Shown: positions 16,961 to 27,392 of the stretch, piece after piece
Layout: every line of letters starts with the position of its first letter
How positions within the stretch are numbered: the first letter of the stretch is position 1
Assembly (NCBI GenBank): GCA_020630915.1
Contig: JAHDIF010000002.1
Location: 269,956-333,955, forward strand
Direction of reading: 5' to 3'
Origin: Dokdonia sp.
Lineage (GTDB): Bacteria > Bacteroidota > Bacteroidia > Flavobacteriales > Flavobacteriaceae
Length of the DNA stretch: 64,000 nucleotides
Made by a program: the position numbers and the translations under genes
Notes under the pieces: generated by a model
Seen by the model: only the letters and a program-made list of their open reading frames with translations
Told to the model about the DNA's origin: nothing
The model's database searches: none

Positions 16961-18142
16961 ATGAGCCAAAACATCTCAAAACGATATGCACAGCGCGGTG
17001 TGTCTGCGGGCAAAGAAGACGTGCATAAAGCCATAAAAAATGTAGATAAAGGTTTGTTTCCTAAGGCCTTTTGTAAAATTGTTCCCGATTATTTGAGTGG
17101 AGATGACGATTATTGTCTTGTGATGCATGCAGACGGAGCAGGAACAAAATCTTCTCTTGCCTATATGTATTGGAAAGAAACAGGTGATCTGAGTGTTTGG
17201 AAAGGCATTGCGCAAGATGCCCTTATTATGAACGTAGATGATCTTTTGTGCGTAGGTGCAACAGATAACATTATTCTCTCTTCAACAATAGGACGTAATA
17301 AAAATGTAATTCCAGGTGAAGTCATTTCGGCTATTATTAATGGTACAGAAGAACTTCTAGAAGATTTGAACTCTTACGGTGTACGTATTAAATCTACAGG
17401 AGGGGAAACTGCAGATGTAGGTGATCTCGTCAGAACTATTATTGTAGATAGCACAGTTACCGCGCGCATAAAACGCAGTGATGTGATAGACAATGCAAAT
17501 ATTACCCCAGGAGATGTAATCGTAGGTCTAGCAAGTTTTGGGCAAGCTACGTATGAAAAGGAATACAATGGTGGTATGGGTAGTAATGGTCTAACTAGCG
17601 CTCGTCACGATGTTTTTAATAGTTCGCTTAAAGCGAAATATCCCGAGAGCTTTGACCCTGCTGTACCAGATTACCTTATATATTCTGGTTCTAAAAACCT
17701 TATAGACACCGTAGAAGGAAGCCCTATAAATGCTGGAAAATTAGTTTTATCCCCAACACGTACATATGCACCTATTGTTAAAAAAATACTGGCAGAATAT
17801 AATGCGAGTGACATACACGGTATGGTACATTGTAGTGGAGGAGCCCAGACAAAGATTTTACATTTTGTAGAAGATGTACATATCATTAAGGATAAGATGT
17901 TCGATGTTCCGCCTCTGTTTCAACTCATACAAGAGGAGAGTGGCACAGATTGGAAAGAAATGTACCAAGTGTTTAATATGGGGCATCGTATGGAAATATA
18001 CTGTAATCCTGAGGTGGCTCAAAATCTTATTTCAATTTCAGAATCTTTCGGAGTTCCTGCTCAAATTGTAGGTAGGGTAGAGGCTTCAGATACAGGTAAG
18101 CGATTAACGATACGAAGTGATCAAGGAGTTTTTGAATATTAG
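16961..18142 (+). CDS. purM: Phosphoribosylformylglycinamidine cyclo-ligase (AIR synthetase)
   Basis: PurM closes the imidazole ring in purine synthesis (FGAM + ATP to AIR). The start at 16961 (MSQNISKRYAQRGVSAGKEDV) is chosen because the frame upstream encodes a Cys/Ile-rich non-protein-like stretch. The 393-residue product has the PurM N-terminal ATP-binding pattern: 'HADGAGTKS' early on, 'DALIMNVDDLLCVGA' and 'KSTGGETADV'. The length suits the Bacteroidetes form, which is longer than E. coli PurM (345). prfA and pyrF follow on the same strand, with a 69-bp gap before prfA. Confidence 0.9.
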   Translation: MSQNISKRYAQRGVSAGKEDVHKAIKNVDKGLFPKAFCKIVPDYLSGDDDYCLVMHADGAGTKSSLAYMYWKETGDLSVWKGIAQDALIMNVDDLLCVGATDNIILSSTIGRNKNVIPGEVISAIINGTEELLEDLNSYGVRIKSTGGETADVGDLVRTIIVDSTVTARIKRSDVIDNANITPGDVIVGLASFGQATYEKEYNGGMGSNGLTSARHDVFNSSLKAKYPESFDPAVPDYLIYSGSKNLIDTVEGSPINAGKLVLSPTRTYAPIVKKILAEYNASDIHGMVHCSGGAQTKILHFVEDVHIIKDKMFDVPPLFQLIQEESGTDWKEMYQVFNMGHRMEIYCNPEVAQNLISISESFGVPAQIVGRVEASDTGKRLTIRSDQGVFEY

Positions 18143-18211
18143 CTCTAATAAATATAGAGCCATATCAACCCACTTAAATATTGTAAATTCGCCACGCAGT
18201 AAACTAAATAC

Positions 18212-19291
18212 ATGTTAGAAAAACTCCAAATAGTAAAACAACGTTTTGACGAAGTTAGTGATTTGATTATCCAACCAGATATTATCTCAGATCAAAAACG
18301 GTATGTCCAGCTCAACAAAGAGTATAAGGACCTTAGAGCCTTAATGGATGAGCGAGCAAAATACATTGAGTATACAGAAAACCTCAAGGAAGCAGAAGAA
18401 ATTCTTGCAGACGGATCTGACGAGGAGATGGTAGAAATGGCAAAAATGCAATTGGACGAAGCAAAAACTGCCATTCCTGAGCTGGAAGAGAAAATACGTA
18501 TGATGCTCATTCCTAAAGATCCAGAAGATGCAAAGAATGTTGTGGTAGAGATACGCGCAGGAACAGGTGGAGATGAAGCTAGTATTTTTGCAGGTGATTT
18601 ATACCGTATGTATACAAAATATGTAGATGGTAAACCAGGGTGGAAACATAGTACGGTAGACTTTTCAGAAGGAACTTCTGGAGGATTTAAAGAAATCCAG
18701 TTTGAAGTTACTGGAGAAGATGTATACGGTACACTTAAATTTGAAGCAGGAGTACACCGTGTACAGCGAGTGCCCCAAACAGAGACACAAGGACGTGTGC
18801 ATACCAGTGCCGCCACGGTGATGGTGCTTCCAGAAGCCGAAGAGTTCGATGTGCAGATAGACCCTAAAGATGTGCGTATTGATTTCTTTTGTTCATCAGG
18901 ACCAGGAGGACAATCTGTAAATACAACCTATTCTGCGGTACGTTTAACTCACGTTCCTACAGGACTCGTAGCACAATGTCAAGATCAAAAATCACAGCAT
19001 AAGAATAAGGAGAAAGCATTTAAAGTATTACGCTCTAGGTTATATGATATGGAACTGGCAAAAAAGCAAGAAGAAGATGCTGCCAAACGTAATTCTCAAG
19101 TAAGTAGTGGTGACCGTTCTGCAAAGATTAGAACGTACAATTACCCTCAAGGTCGTGTGACAGATCACCGTATTGGGTTAACATTATACGACTTACAAAA
19201 TATCGTAAATGGCGATATCCAAAAAATACTAGACGAATTACAATTAGTAGATAATACAGAAAAACTCAAAGCAAACGAAGGCGAACTATAA
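18212..19291 (+). CDS. prfA: Peptide chain release factor 1
   Basis: RF1 recognises UAA and UAG and triggers release of the finished chain. The 359-residue protein has the universally conserved GGQ motif in '[17 protein letters not shown]' (about 229-245), preceded by '[19 protein letters not shown]', which matches the RF1/RF2 core. The N-terminal third is the helical domain 1. Its stop codon TAA shares one base with the ATG of pyrF, so the two genes are translationally coupled. Confidence 0.97.
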   Translation: MLEKLQIVKQRFDEVSDLIIQPDIISDQKRYVQLNKEYKDLRALMDERAKYIEYTENLKEAEEILADGSDEEMVEMAKMQLDEAKTAIPELEEKIRMMLIPKDPEDAKNVVVEIRAGTGGDEASIFAGDLYRMYTKYVDGKPGWKHSTVDFSEGTSGGFKEIQFEVTGEDVYGTLKFEAGVHRVQRVPQTETQGRVHTSAATVMVLPEAEEFDVQIDPKDVRIDFFCSSGPGGQSVNTTYSAVRLTHVPTGLVAQCQDQKSQHKNKEKAFKVLRSRLYDMELAKKQEEDAAKRNSQVSSGDRSAKIRTYNYPQGRVTDHRIGLTLYDLQNIVNGDIQKILDELQLVDNTEKLKANEGEL

Positions 19292-20106
19292 TGACCACAG
19301 CAGCTTTAGTAGATCAAATACGTAAAAAGAAATCCTTTCTTACCGTAGGATTAGATACAGATCTAGACAAAATCCCCAAGCATTTACTTGCCGAAGAAGA
19401 TCCCATCTTTGCCTTTAATAAAGCGATTATAGATGCGACTCATGACCTTTGTGTAGGATACAAACCTAATATCGCTTTTTACGAAGCTTACGGTCTTAAG
19501 GGTTGGAAATCACTGGAAAAAACCATCAATTATCTAAACGATAATCACCCAGAGCAGTTTACCATAGCAGATGCAAAACGTGGCGATATAGGTAATACAA
19601 GTACACGCTATGCAAAAGCATTTTTTGAAGAACTCGCTTTTGATTCTATAACCATTGCCCCATATATGGGAAAAGATAGTGTGGAGCCTTTTTTACGCTT
19701 TCGCGAAAAGCATACTATTCTACTTGCATTAACCTCTAACAAAGGAGCCTTTGACTTCCAGACTAAAGCTGTAGATGGGCAAGAGCTGTATAAGAAAGTC
19801 TTAGAGACCTCCAAGACCTATGAAGGTTCTGAGAATTTAATGTATGTAGTAGGAGCAACCAAAGCAGAATACCTTACAGACATTCGAAACATTATTCCTT
19901 ACGCATTTTTGCTCGTTCCTGGAGTGGGCGCGCAAGGTGGGAGCCTAGAAGAAGTATGCAAGTATGGAATGACTAAAGACGTAGGCTTATTAGTAAACTC
20001 TTCTAGAGGGATTATCTACAAGTCTGACAAAGAGGATTTTGCACAAGCAGCTAGAACTGCAGCAAAAGATCTTCAATCCCAGATGGAAGCTATCCTGAAT
20101 AGGTAA
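19291..20106 (+). CDS. pyrF: Orotidine 5'-phosphate decarboxylase (type 2)
   Basis: PyrF converts OMP to UMP in the last step of de novo pyrimidine synthesis. The 271-residue enzyme belongs to the longer type 2 group: '[16 protein letters not shown]' at the N-terminus, the catalytic '[13 protein letters not shown]' (Asp/Lys charge network) and '[11 protein letters not shown]' near the phosphate-binding site. It overlaps prfA by one base, and the BtuF-like gene follows after 5 bp. A near copy of the iterated palindrome (GCTTTCGCGAAAAGC at 19697) lies within it. Confidence 0.96.
   Translation: MTTAALVDQIRKKKSFLTVGLDTDLDKIPKHLLAEEDPIFAFNKAIIDATHDLCVGYKPNIAFYEAYGLKGWKSLEKTINYLNDNHPEQFTIADAKRGDIGNTSTRYAKAFFEELAFDSITIAPYMGKDSVEPFLRFREKHTILLALTSNKGAFDFQTKAVDGQELYKKVLETSKTYEGSENLMYVVGATKAEYLTDIRNIIPYAFLLVPGVGAQGGSLEEVCKYGMTKDVGLLVNSSRGIIYKSDKEDFAQAARTAAKDLQSQMEAILNR
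19697..19711. repeat. Near copy of the iterated palindrome (one-base insertion)
   Basis: GCTTTCGCGAAAAGC in pyrF, read as RFREK. The extra A breaks the perfect symmetry. Confidence 0.5.
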
Positions 20107-20111
20107 TAAAA

Positions 20112-20897
20112 GTGATCACTCTAATAGATCAAATAGGGCAGTCACATACTTTTAGAACTACACCTGGGCGCATTGTCTCTTTAGTACCTAGTCAGACAGA
20201 GCTTTTGGTTGACTTAGGCTTGAGAAATTCGATACAGGGGGTTACAAAGTTCTGCATACATCCTACGGAGTTACGCAAAGACAAAATGATAGTAGGAGGG
20301 ACAAAAAAAGTCTCTCTGGATAAGGTTAAAGCATTGTCTCCAGATATTATTCTTTGTAACAAAGAAGAAAATACCAAAGAGATGGTACAATCACTGTCTC
20401 AAATAGCCCCAGTACACGTCTCTGATATAAAGTCGCTAGATGATACATATCAACTTATTGAACAATATGGAACTATTTTTAATGTAGTAGAAAATGCTTA
20501 TGATTTGGTCGCAAAAATCCGAAATAAAAGGGAAGACTTTGTTTCAAAAATAGGCCAAGGAGACACAAAGAGCTGTATCTATCTTATTTGGAAAAATCCT
20601 TATATGGCGGCTGGTAAAGAAACATTTATTGATCATATGATAATGCTGAATGGTTTTACGAACACTATGGGTGCGAATAGATATCCAGAAGTTACAGAAA
20701 AGGAATTAAGAGGTGCAGATTGTATATTTCTTTCTTCAGAACCTTTTCCGTTTAAACAAGAACATATTGCTGAATTACAACAAAAAACAAAGGCCCAAGT
20801 GATACTAGTGGATGGAGCATTTTTTTCTTGGTACGGAAGCAGACTGCTAGGAGCTTTTGATTACTTTGAAAAGTTACAGCAGCAATTAGAATTTTAG
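20112..20897 (+). CDS. BtuF-like helical-backbone metal/cobalamin-binding protein, apparently without signal peptide
   Basis: A GTG start at 20112, 5 bp after pyrF, gives 261 residues. The sequence matches the BtuF/FepB periplasmic-binding fold: 'RIVSLVPSQTELLVDLGL', 'GVTKFCIHP', 'KALSPDIILCNKEEN', 'YMAAGKETFIDHMIMLNGF'. The N-terminus MITLIDQIGQSHTF is not a signal peptide, so the protein may stay in the cytoplasm, unlike true transport receptors. No permease or ATPase gene is adjacent. The ligand could be a corrinoid or a metal chelate; the B12-dependent IcmF encoded 2 kb away makes a corrinoid attractive but unproven. Confidence 0.75.
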   Translation: MITLIDQIGQSHTFRTTPGRIVSLVPSQTELLVDLGLRNSIQGVTKFCIHPTELRKDKMIVGGTKKVSLDKVKALSPDIILCNKEENTKEMVQSLSQIAPVHVSDIKSLDDTYQLIEQYGTIFNVVENAYDLVAKIRNKREDFVSKIGQGDTKSCIYLIWKNPYMAAGKETFIDHMIMLNGFTNTMGANRYPEVTEKELRGADCIFLSSEPFPFKQEHIAELQQKTKAQVILVDGAFFSWYGSRLLGAFDYFEKLQQQLEF

Positions 20898-21053
20898 AAA
20901 TCGCATTTTTTGATACAGGCTTAGTGCTTCAAAAGTAAGGATGTCACTCAGGCTATGATCCGTATACTCCACATTGTAGGCTTCTTCAATGAGTCTTTTG
21001 TATTTCCGTTCTAGGAAGCTTTTATATCGTTTATGTTTTGCATCAGAAGTCAT
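20886..21053 (-). CDS. Small conserved-looking protein (55 aa), possibly of the Lacal_2735 type
   Basis: The frame starts at ATG 21053 and encodes a highly charged helical peptide beginning MTSDAKHKRYKSFLERKYKR, with a KYKRLIEEAY segment. The spacing of KYK-x-L-x-EEA followed later by SD and EA recalls the small Flavobacteriaceae proteins called Lacal_2735 family, but the match is weak and by memory. Its end overlaps the convergent BtuF-like gene by 12 bp. No function can be assigned. Confidence 0.5.
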   Translation of the reverse strand: MTSDAKHKRYKSFLERKYKRLIEEAYNVEYTDHSLSDILTFEALSLYQKMRFLKF

Positions 21054-21126
21054 TGGTTAGAGTATATTGTTTTGATTTTTAGCTACTTAAATATAGTAAA
21101 AATATATTAATGTCAAGTTGTAAATA

Positions 21127-21158
21127 TAAAAGCCAGCAATTGCTTGCTGGCTTTTTTT
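21127..21158. terminator. Bidirectional terminator
   Basis: Stem AAAGCCAGCAA / TTGCTGGCTTT around a short loop, with seven T downstream on the plus strand and A/T-rich flanks on the other. It separates the purM-prfA-pyrF cluster from the convergent DUF4197 gene. Confidence 0.8.
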
Positions 21159-21177
21159 AATGAGAACTAAGACTACT

Positions 21178-21888
21178 TTAGTCCTGTAGCGCAAAAACAC
21201 GTTGTAAAAGTGTTGTTGTTCTACTAGAGACTTTGGTACGTATTTCTTTTTCTTCAACAGCGATCATAGTATATACGCCTTTAAGCGCTTCTTGGGTTAC
21301 GTAATCTGTTAAATCTGGGTTAACGTCTGCTGTGAAGGGCAGTGTATTGTACTTATTAATCAAGTTAGTCCAGATTTGATCTGCTCCTACTTTTCCAAAA
21401 GAGTTCTGAATGACGGGTTGAAATTTATTGTACAATGCCGTTTGAGTTTTTGCTGTAAGATACTGCGTAGCAGCGTCATCAGTTCCTAATAAAATAGTAC
21501 GAACATCGTTAAACGTAATCTCCTTTACCGCATTGATGAATATTGGAGTTGCTTCACTCACGGCATCTTCTGCCGCTCTATTTAGTGCTTTAATACCTTC
21601 ATCTGCTAGATTCCCCAAACCAACAGTGCGAAGGGCTTTATCAACTTTTTGCAGCTCTTCAGGTAGAAGTATCTTTACCAATTGATTTTTATAAAATCCA
21701 TCTTTTGAGGTAAGTTTTGTTACTTGCTTATCTATTCCCAAATCGAGTGCTTCTCTAAGTCCATTACCGATCATAGTATTGTCAAGTCCAGGGAGTCCGT
21801 CTTGTCCACCTATACCTTCGGCTATTTGTTGTAACTCTGCACAAGAGAATAAAGTAAATACAAGTAAGAGGGCTGTTATTTTTTTCAT
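21178..21888 (-). CDS. DUF4197 domain lipoprotein
   Basis: The 236-residue protein starts with a lipoprotein signal (MKKITALLLVFTLFSC, Cys16). The mature part is mostly helical and matches the DUF4197 pattern: 'GLREALDLGIDKQVTKLTSKDGFYKN', 'ILLPEELQKVDKALRTVGLG' and 'YVTQEALKGVYTMIAVEEKEIR'. The family is common in proteobacteria and Bacteroidetes, and its role is not established. It is transcribed away from the divergent PqqB-like gene, with a 32-bp gap holding both starts. Confidence 0.88.
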   Translation of the reverse strand: MKKITALLLVFTLFSCAELQQIAEGIGGQDGLPGLDNTMIGNGLREALDLGIDKQVTKLTSKDGFYKNQLVKILLPEELQKVDKALRTVGLGNLADEGIKALNRAAEDAVSEATPIFINAVKEITFNDVRTILLGTDDAATQYLTAKTQTALYNKFQPVIQNSFGKVGADQIWTNLINKYNTLPFTADVNPDLTDYVTQEALKGVYTMIAVEEKEIRTKVSSRTTTLLQRVFALQD

Positions 21889-21920
21889 TTGTCTATTTTT
21901 AAGTATCAGAATTCAAAGAT

Positions 21921-22868
21921 ATGAATATTAGAAATGTAGTACTTGGCTGTTTGCTTATTTGTTTTTCCTGTAAAGAAGATCCGGGAATTAACAGAAAGCT
22001 GCCTTTGCCAAATTCTCCATACATCACAATATTGGGCATCGCTCAAGATGGAGGCTACCCTCATATCAATAACAATAGCGAGTTCGAACAAGTTGAAGAT
22101 GATTCGTCTTTAAAGGAGTTGGTGGTTTCTTTGGGCCTTGTAGATCCCATAAATCAAAAAAAGTTTCTCTTTGAAGCAACGCCAGATATGCCGGAACAGC
22201 TGTCTAATTTGGAGCGTAACTACTTGAAAACGGATAAGATAATAGACGGTATTTTCCTTACGCACGCTCATATGGGGCATTACACAGGACTTATGCATTT
22301 GGGTCGTGAAGCTATGGGTTCAAAAAATATTTCTGTTATGGCAATGCCTAGAATGAAAACTTTTCTAGAAACTAATGGGCCTTGGGAACAGCTAGTGAGT
22401 CTTGAGAATATTAAAATTCTTCCGCTTAAGGAGGATGTTTCCGTACAAGTAACCAAAAAACTAAAAGTCACACCTTTCTTAGTGCCGCACAGAGATGAGT
22501 ATTCAGAAACGGTTGGATATAAAATAGATGGGCCCAACAAATCTGCGCTATTTATTCCAGATATAGACAAGTGGTCTAAATGGGAGCGAGATCTTTTGAC
22601 AGAAGTTGAGAAGGTAGATTATGCTTTTTTGGATGCCACTTTTTTTGCAGAGGGAGAGATCCCAAGACCTATGAGTGAGGTGCCACATCCCTTTGTGGAG
22701 GAGACAGTTAACGCTTTCGCGAAAGCAGATTCAACAACAAAATCTAAAGTAATCTTCATTCACTTTAATCATTCTAACCCTGCTTTAGACCAAAATTTTG
22801 AAGAAAGACGGAAGCTAGAATCGATGGGTTTTAGGTTTGCAAATCAAGGGGGTGTATACAAGTTGTAA
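21921..22868 (+). CDS. PqqB-like metallo-beta-lactamase-fold lipoprotein
   Basis: The 315-residue product has a lipoprotein signal (Cys17 in LICFSC). The fold is that of metallo-beta-lactamases of the PqqB branch: 'ITILGIAQDGGYPH' near the N-terminus, 'IFLTHAHMGHYTGLMHLG' at the metal site, 'LVPHRDEYSETVGYKI' and 'IHFNHSNPAL'. The classical HxHxDH motif is HAHMGH, so the metal-binding Asp is Gly here. No pqqA, C, D or E genes are near, so PQQ synthesis is unlikely. It is probably a periplasmic or surface hydrolase of unknown substrate. An exact iterated palindrome lies inside (22713). Confidence 0.82.
   Translation: MNIRNVVLGCLLICFSCKEDPGINRKLPLPNSPYITILGIAQDGGYPHINNNSEFEQVEDDSSLKELVVSLGLVDPINQKKFLFEATPDMPEQLSNLERNYLKTDKIIDGIFLTHAHMGHYTGLMHLGREAMGSKNISVMAMPRMKTFLETNGPWEQLVSLENIKILPLKEDVSVQVTKKLKVTPFLVPHRDEYSETVGYKIDGPNKSALFIPDIDKWSKWERDLLTEVEKVDYAFLDATFFAEGEIPRPMSEVPHPFVEETVNAFAKADSTTKSKVIFIHFNHSNPALDQNFEERRKLESMGFRFANQGGVYKL
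22713..22726. repeat. Iterated palindrome, coding copy (AFAKA phase)
   Basis: GCTTTCGCGAAAGC within the PqqB-like gene, read as NAFAKAD. Confidence 0.9.
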
Positions 22869-22940
22869 AATTCTCTGAATTTGTAGAGATTCGATAACGA
22901 TTTCGTAAATTTACCGCTCAAATACAGCTTAAAATTACAG

Positions 22941-25900
22941 ATGGAACAAATCAAGCCTTACACGCCCAAACACAAAGTACGTATTGTAACCGCCGCAAGT
23001 CTTTTTGACGGTCACGATGCTGCGATTAATATTATGCGCCGCATTATACAAAGCACAGGTGTTGAGGTTATTCATCTTGGGCACGACCGTTCTGTAGAAG
23101 AAGTGGTAAACACAGCGATACAAGAAGATGCAAATGCTATCGCCATGACTTCTTACCAAGGAGGGCATAACGAATATTTTAAATATATGTATGACTTGCT
23201 ACAAGAAAAAGGAGCAGGGCATATCAAGATTTTTGGCGGTGGCGGTGGAGTCATCCTTCCAGAAGAGATCAAAGACTTGATGGATTATGGAATCACACGT
23301 ATTTATTCTCCAGATGATGGACGGGAGCTAGGTTTACAAGGAATGATTAATGATCTCGTTGAGCAGTCTGATTATGCTATTGGAGATTCTTTAAACGGAG
23401 AAGTCAATCATCTAGCAGCTAAAGTTCCTACGGCAATTGCGCGCGTGATATCAAGTGCCGAGAATTTTCCAGACATTGCTGCTGAGACGTTGGAGACCAT
23501 CCACAAAAAAAATAAAACATCTACGACGCCTGTACTAGGGATCACAGGAACAGGTGGCGCAGGAAAGAGTTCGTTGGTAGATGAACTCGTACGTCGTTTC
23601 CTCATAGATTTTCCAGAAAAGACCATAGGATTGATATCTGTAGATCCTTCCAAGCGTAAAACAGGAGGTGCTTTATTAGGAGATCGTATTCGTATGAATG
23701 CGATTAATTCTCCAAGGGTGTATATGCGTTCACTTGCGACACGCCAGAGTAATCTTGCGCTTTCAAAATATGTTAATGAAGCTGTACAAGTTCTAAAAGC
23801 TGCAGAGTATGATTTGATTATACTGGAGACGTCAGGAATAGGACAGAGTGACACCGAGATTTTAGAACATAGCGATGTTTCCTTATATGTAATGACACCA
23901 GAATTTGGCGCGGCTACACAATTGGAAAAGATTGATATGCTGGACTTTGCAGATCTTGTTGCTATTAACAAGTTCGACAAGCGTGGCTCATTAGATGCAC
24001 TACGTGATGTAAAAAAACAATATATGCGCAACCATAATCTGTGGGACACGCATCAGGATGATCTACCGGTATATGGCACAATTGCCAGCCAGTTTAACGA
24101 TCCGGGAATGAATACCCTCTACAAGAAGATTATGGAGAAGGTAGATGGAGCTACAACTGCAGATCTAGCTTCTACTTTTGAGATTAGCAAGGAGATGAGT
24201 GAGAAGATTTTTGTCATCCCACCAGCTCGTACACGATATCTAAGTGAAATTTCAGAAAGTAATCGAGCGTATGACGCTTTCGCGAAAGCGCAACAACACA
24301 CCGCACAAACCCTTTACGGCATTTATAAGACCATAGCTTCTGTTGCTCAAAGTACACCACAACTAACAAAAGCTGGTATTGAGGTTACAGGAGGTAGTGT
24401 AGAGAATGATCTTGTAAAGTTATTAGTTGCGGAGTTTGATCGCGTAAAAATGGACCTCGACCCATACAACTGGGAAGTAATCACAGGTTGGGAGGAAAAA
24501 GTAAATCGCTACAAAGCTCCAGTGTATAGCTTTAAAGTGCGAGATAAAGAAATTAAGATAGAGACGCATACAGCCTCTTTATCACACACGCAAATACCTA
24601 AAGTGGCCTTACCAAAATACGAGGCTTGGGGGGATCTCTTACGATGGTCATTACAAGAGAATGTGCCGGGAGAATTCCCATATACTTCTGGTTTGTATCC
24701 ATTTAAGAGAACAGGAGAAGATCCCACACGTATGTTTGCCGGAGAAGGTGGGCCTGAGCGTACAAACAAGCGTTTTCACTACGTAAGTCTTGGAATGCCG
24801 GCAAAACGATTGAGTACCGCTTTTGATAGTGTAACGTTATACGGTAATGATCCAGGGCATCGTCCTGATATTTACGGAAAAATCGGAAATGCAGGAGTGA
24901 GTATTTGCTGTCTAGATGATGCAAAGAAGTTGTATTCAGGGTTTGATTTAAGTCACCCTATGACATCGGTAAGTATGACTATTAACGGGCCAGCGCCTAT
25001 GCTGCTTGGGTTCTTTATGAATGCCGCTATAGATCAAAATTGCGAGAAGTATATTAGAGAAAACGAATTAGAAAACGAGATCGAAGCAAAGATTGCTGAA
25101 ATCTATAAAGGTAAAGTGAGACCTTCTTATCAAGGTGATCTTCCAGAGGGTAATGATGGTTTAGGTTTAATGCTGTTGGGCGTTACAGGCGATCAAGTAC
25201 TGCCAGTAGACGTATATAATCGTATTAAAGTAGAAACCCTAACCCAAGTACGTGGAACTGTACAAGCAGATATCTTAAAAGAAGATCAAGCGCAGAATAC
25301 GTGTATTTTCTCTACAGAATTTGCTTTACGCTTGATGGGAGACGTTCAAGAGTATTTTATTGAGCAAAAGGTGCGTAATTTTTACTCAGTATCTATTTCT
25401 GGATATCACATTGCAGAGGCAGGAGCAAATCCAATAACACAGCTTGCATTAACTTTATCCAATGGCTTTACGTATGTAGAGTATTATTTAAGTCGTGGGA
25501 TGGATATCAATAAATTTGGCCCTAATTTATCCTTCTTTTTCTCAAACGGTATCGATCCAGAATATGCGGTAATAGGTCGTGTCGCGCGTCGTATTTGGGC
25601 AAAAGCGATGAAAAAGAAATACGGTGCAAATGCACGTGCTCAAATGCTTAAATACCATATCCAGACTTCTGGACGTAGCTTGCATGCACAAGAGATAGAC
25701 TTTAACGACATTAGAACGACCTTACAGGCGCTCTACGCTATTTATGATAACTGTAACTCCCTTCATACCAATGCGTATGATGAAGCCATTACAACGCCTA
25801 CAGAAGAGAGCGTACGTCGTGCGATGGCAATACAGTTGATAATCAACAAGGAATTAGGCCTTGCCAAAAATGAAAACCCAATTCAAGGTGCTTTTATTAT

Positions 25901-26351
25901 AGAAGAGCTTACGGATCTAGTAGAAGAAGCCGTATTATTAGAATTTTATCGTATTACAGAACGTGGCGGCGTTCTAGGAGCAATGGAAACGATGTATCAA
26001 CGTAGTAAGATTCAGGAAGAGAGCTTGTATTATGAGACCTTAAAACATACGGGTGAATTCCCAATTATAGGTGTGAATACCTTCTTAAGTTCTAAAGGAA
26101 GCCCAACAGTACGACCCGCAGAAGTAATTAGAGCTACAGAAGAAGAGAAGCAATACCAGATCACGATGCTGGATAATTTGCATGAAGCTAAGAAAGCTTT
26201 CGCGAAAGCGTCTCTAGAAAATATTCAAGATGCAGCGGTAAATAATGAGAACCTCTTTGAGCATTTGATGGAAGCTACAAAAGTGTGCTCGCTGGGGCAG
26301 ATTACCAGCGCGTTATTTGAAGTAGGAGGACAGTACAGGAGGAATATGTAA
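22941..26351 (+). CDS. icmF: Fused acyl-CoA mutase IcmF (B12 domain, MeaB-type GTPase, mutase)
   Basis: The 1136-residue chain fuses three units. Residues about 10-145 are the B12-binding domain ('[16 protein letters not shown]', base-off His in DGHDAA, and 'IFGGGGGVI'). About 190-420 is a MeaB-like G-domain with P-loop '[13 protein letters not shown]' (about 198-210) and 'NKFDKRG'. About 540-1136 is the TIM-barrel mutase ('[12 protein letters not shown]', '[21 protein letters not shown]'). IcmF interconverts isobutyryl- and n-butyryl-CoA (some also pivalyl-/isovaleryl-CoA) and needs adenosylcobalamin; the G-domain guards cofactor loading. Substrate residues could not be aligned here, so methylmalonyl-CoA activity is not excluded on sequence alone. 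The gene stands alone. Confidence 0.93.
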   Translation: MEQIKPYTPKHKVRIVTAASLFDGHDAAINIMRRIIQSTGVEVIHLGHDRSVEEVVNTAIQEDANAIAMTSYQGGHNEYFKYMYDLLQEKGAGHIKIFGGGGGVILPEEIKDLMDYGITRIYSPDDGRELGLQGMINDLVEQSDYAIGDSLNGEVNHLAAKVPTAIARVISSAENFPDIAAETLETIHKKNKTSTTPVLGITGTGGAGKSSLVDELVRRFLIDFPEKTIGLISVDPSKRKTGGALLGDRIRMNAINSPRVYMRSLATRQSNLALSKYVNEAVQVLKAAEYDLIILETSGIGQSDTEILEHSDVSLYVMTPEFGAATQLEKIDMLDFADLVAINKFDKRGSLDALRDVKKQYMRNHNLWDTHQDDLPVYGTIASQFNDPGMNTLYKKIMEKVDGATTADLASTFEISKEMSEKIFVIPPARTRYLSEISESNRAYDAFAKAQQHTAQTLYGIYKTIASVAQSTPQLTKAGIEVTGGSVENDLVKLLVAEFDRVKMDLDPYNWEVITGWEEKVNRYKAPVYSFKVRDKEIKIETHTASLSHTQIPKVALPKYEAWGDLLRWSLQENVPGEFPYTSGLYPFKRTGEDPTRMFAGEGGPERTNKRFHYVSLGMPAKRLSTAFDSVTLYGNDPGHRPDIYGKIGNAGVSICCLDDAKKLYSGFDLSHPMTSVSMTINGPAPMLLGFFMNAAIDQNCEKYIRENELENEIEAKIAEIYKGKVRPSYQGDLPEGNDGLGLMLLGVTGDQVLPVDVYNRIKVETLTQVRGTVQADILKEDQAQNTCIFSTEFALRLMGDVQEYFIEQKVRNFYSVSISGYHIAEAGANPITQLALTLSNGFTYVEYYLSRGMDINKFGPNLSFFFSNGIDPEYAVIGRVARRIWAKAMKKKYGANARAQMLKYHIQTSGRSLHAQEIDFNDIRTTLQALYAIYDNCNSLHTNAYDEAITTPTEESVRRAMAIQLIINKELGLAKNENPIQGAFIIEELTDLVEEAVLLEFYRITERGGVLGAMETMYQRSKIQEESLYYETLKHTGEFPIIGVNTFLSSKGSPTVRPAEVIRATEEEKQYQITMLDNLHEAKKAFAKASLENIQDAAVNNENLFEHLMEATKVCSLGQITSALFEVGGQYRRNM
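24276..24289. repeat. Iterated palindrome, coding copy (AFAKA phase)
   Basis: Exact copy in icmF, read as DAFAKAQ, in the linker after the G-domain. Confidence 0.9.
26196..26209. repeat. Iterated palindrome, coding copy (AFAKA phase)
   Basis: Second exact copy in icmF, read as KAFAKAS, near the C-terminus. Confidence 0.9.
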
Positions 26352-26428
26352 GCAGAGAACTACTTTTGTCTACGGCAAAAGTGTGCTCATGGTATATCTG
26401 AATTTATTTTGAAATTCTTTTTATCACT

Positions 26429-26578
26429 CTATTTCGATTTCTTTGCCTTCTTATGTTGTACTATTTTAAAATAAACAACTATTAGACATATAATGGCAAA
26501 AATAACAAATGGGATATCCGAATACTGGATATAAGTTATATCTCTTAATTTGGCTCCAGCTCTGAAAATCAAATTCAT
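26429..26578 (-). CDS. Small single-span membrane protein (49 aa) downstream of terC
   Basis: The frame opens at ATG 26578, 13 bp after the terC stop. It encodes MNLIFRAGAKLRDITYIQYS, a hydrophobic span (FVIFAIICLIVVYF) and a basic tail ending HKKAKKSK. A single span with a Lys-rich tail is typical of real small membrane proteins, and the position suggests cotranscription with terC. No family is recognised. Confidence 0.5.
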   Translation of the reverse strand: MNLIFRAGAKLRDITYIQYSDIPFVIFAIICLIVVYFKIVQHKKAKKSK

Positions 26579-26591
26579 TAGTACTTTGATT

Positions 26592-27392
26592 TTATTTAAT
26601 TACGCCTGCTTTTCCTTTCCTAAACTTAAAGTTTATAAACTCCACCATAAGTGAGAATGCGATCGTAAAGTATAGATATCCTTTAGGAATAGCCCCTATT
26701 TCAGATCCAAATACCTTTAAATGCGATAGGTGAGCGGCTTCTGTAATGAGCATAAAGCCAATGAGAATAAGGAACGAGAGTCCTAATATTTGTAATGATG
26801 GATGTTTGTGAATGAATTCTCCTACAGGATTTGCAAAAATCATCATAATCAAAATAGAGATCACAACGGCTATCACCATTATGATAAGAGCATCCTGAGG
26901 ATTATCAGACAATCCATTGGTCATCCCAACGGCTGTAAGAATAGAGTCAAATGAGAACACCAAGTTTATTACCGCAATTTGTATAATCGCTTTGGTAAGA
27001 GATGAAGAAGCCTTCTCGTGAAGTTCTTTTTCTTCTTCACCTGTTTCTTCTACTTTTTCTCTTATTTCGTGTACACTCTTCCATAATAAGAAAAGTCCTC
27101 CTGCAAAAAGTATCACCGCTTGCCAACTCACGCCGCCTGTAATCCAAGAGGTGTTAATTTGCCAGAATGGAGCGCTTAGTGCAATAAGATATGAAATACC
27201 AAAAAGTAATATAACACGCATTCCCATAGCGAGTAAAAGCCCAATATTAGTAGCTTTCTTACGATCTTTATGCTCTAGCTTTTCTGCCGAGATAGAGATA
27301 AAAATGATGTTATCGATACCTAAGATAATTTCTAAAAATGTGAGTGTTAATAAGGCAATCCAGGCATCTGGAGTAGAGAAAATTTCGAACAT
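26592..27392 (-). CDS. TerC family integral membrane protein
   Basis: The 266-residue protein has about seven to eight membrane spans and the TerC core: 'LTFLEIILGIDNIIFISI' at the N-terminus and 'INLVFSFDSILTAVGMT' in the second half, each with the acidic residue characteristic of the family. A cytoplasmic charged loop (about 115-130, 'EEKELHEKA') separates the halves. TerC proteins are linked to metal ion export (manganese in some bacteria) and to tellurite resistance. Its ATG overlaps the stop of the upstream lipoprotein gene by one base. Confidence 0.92.
   Translation of the reverse strand: MFEIFSTPDAWIALLTLTFLEIILGIDNIIFISISAEKLEHKDRKKATNIGLLLAMGMRVILLFGISYLIALSAPFWQINTSWITGGVSWQAVILFAGGLFLLWKSVHEIREKVEETGEEEKELHEKASSSLTKAIIQIAVINLVFSFDSILTAVGMTNGLSDNPQDALIIMVIAVVISILIMMIFANPVGEFIHKHPSLQILGLSFLILIGFMLITEAAHLSHLKVFGSEIGAIPKGYLYFTIAFSLMVEFINFKFRKGKAGVIK

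Noticed and set aside
23408-24049. 213-codon minus-strand frame opposite icmF
   Set aside because: Antisense shadow of the conserved GTPase domain; no start context or homology features.
26362-26382. Dyad ACTTTTG-N7-CAAAAGT after icmF
   Set aside because: Could be a terminator, but there is no T-run and the stem is only 7 bp.
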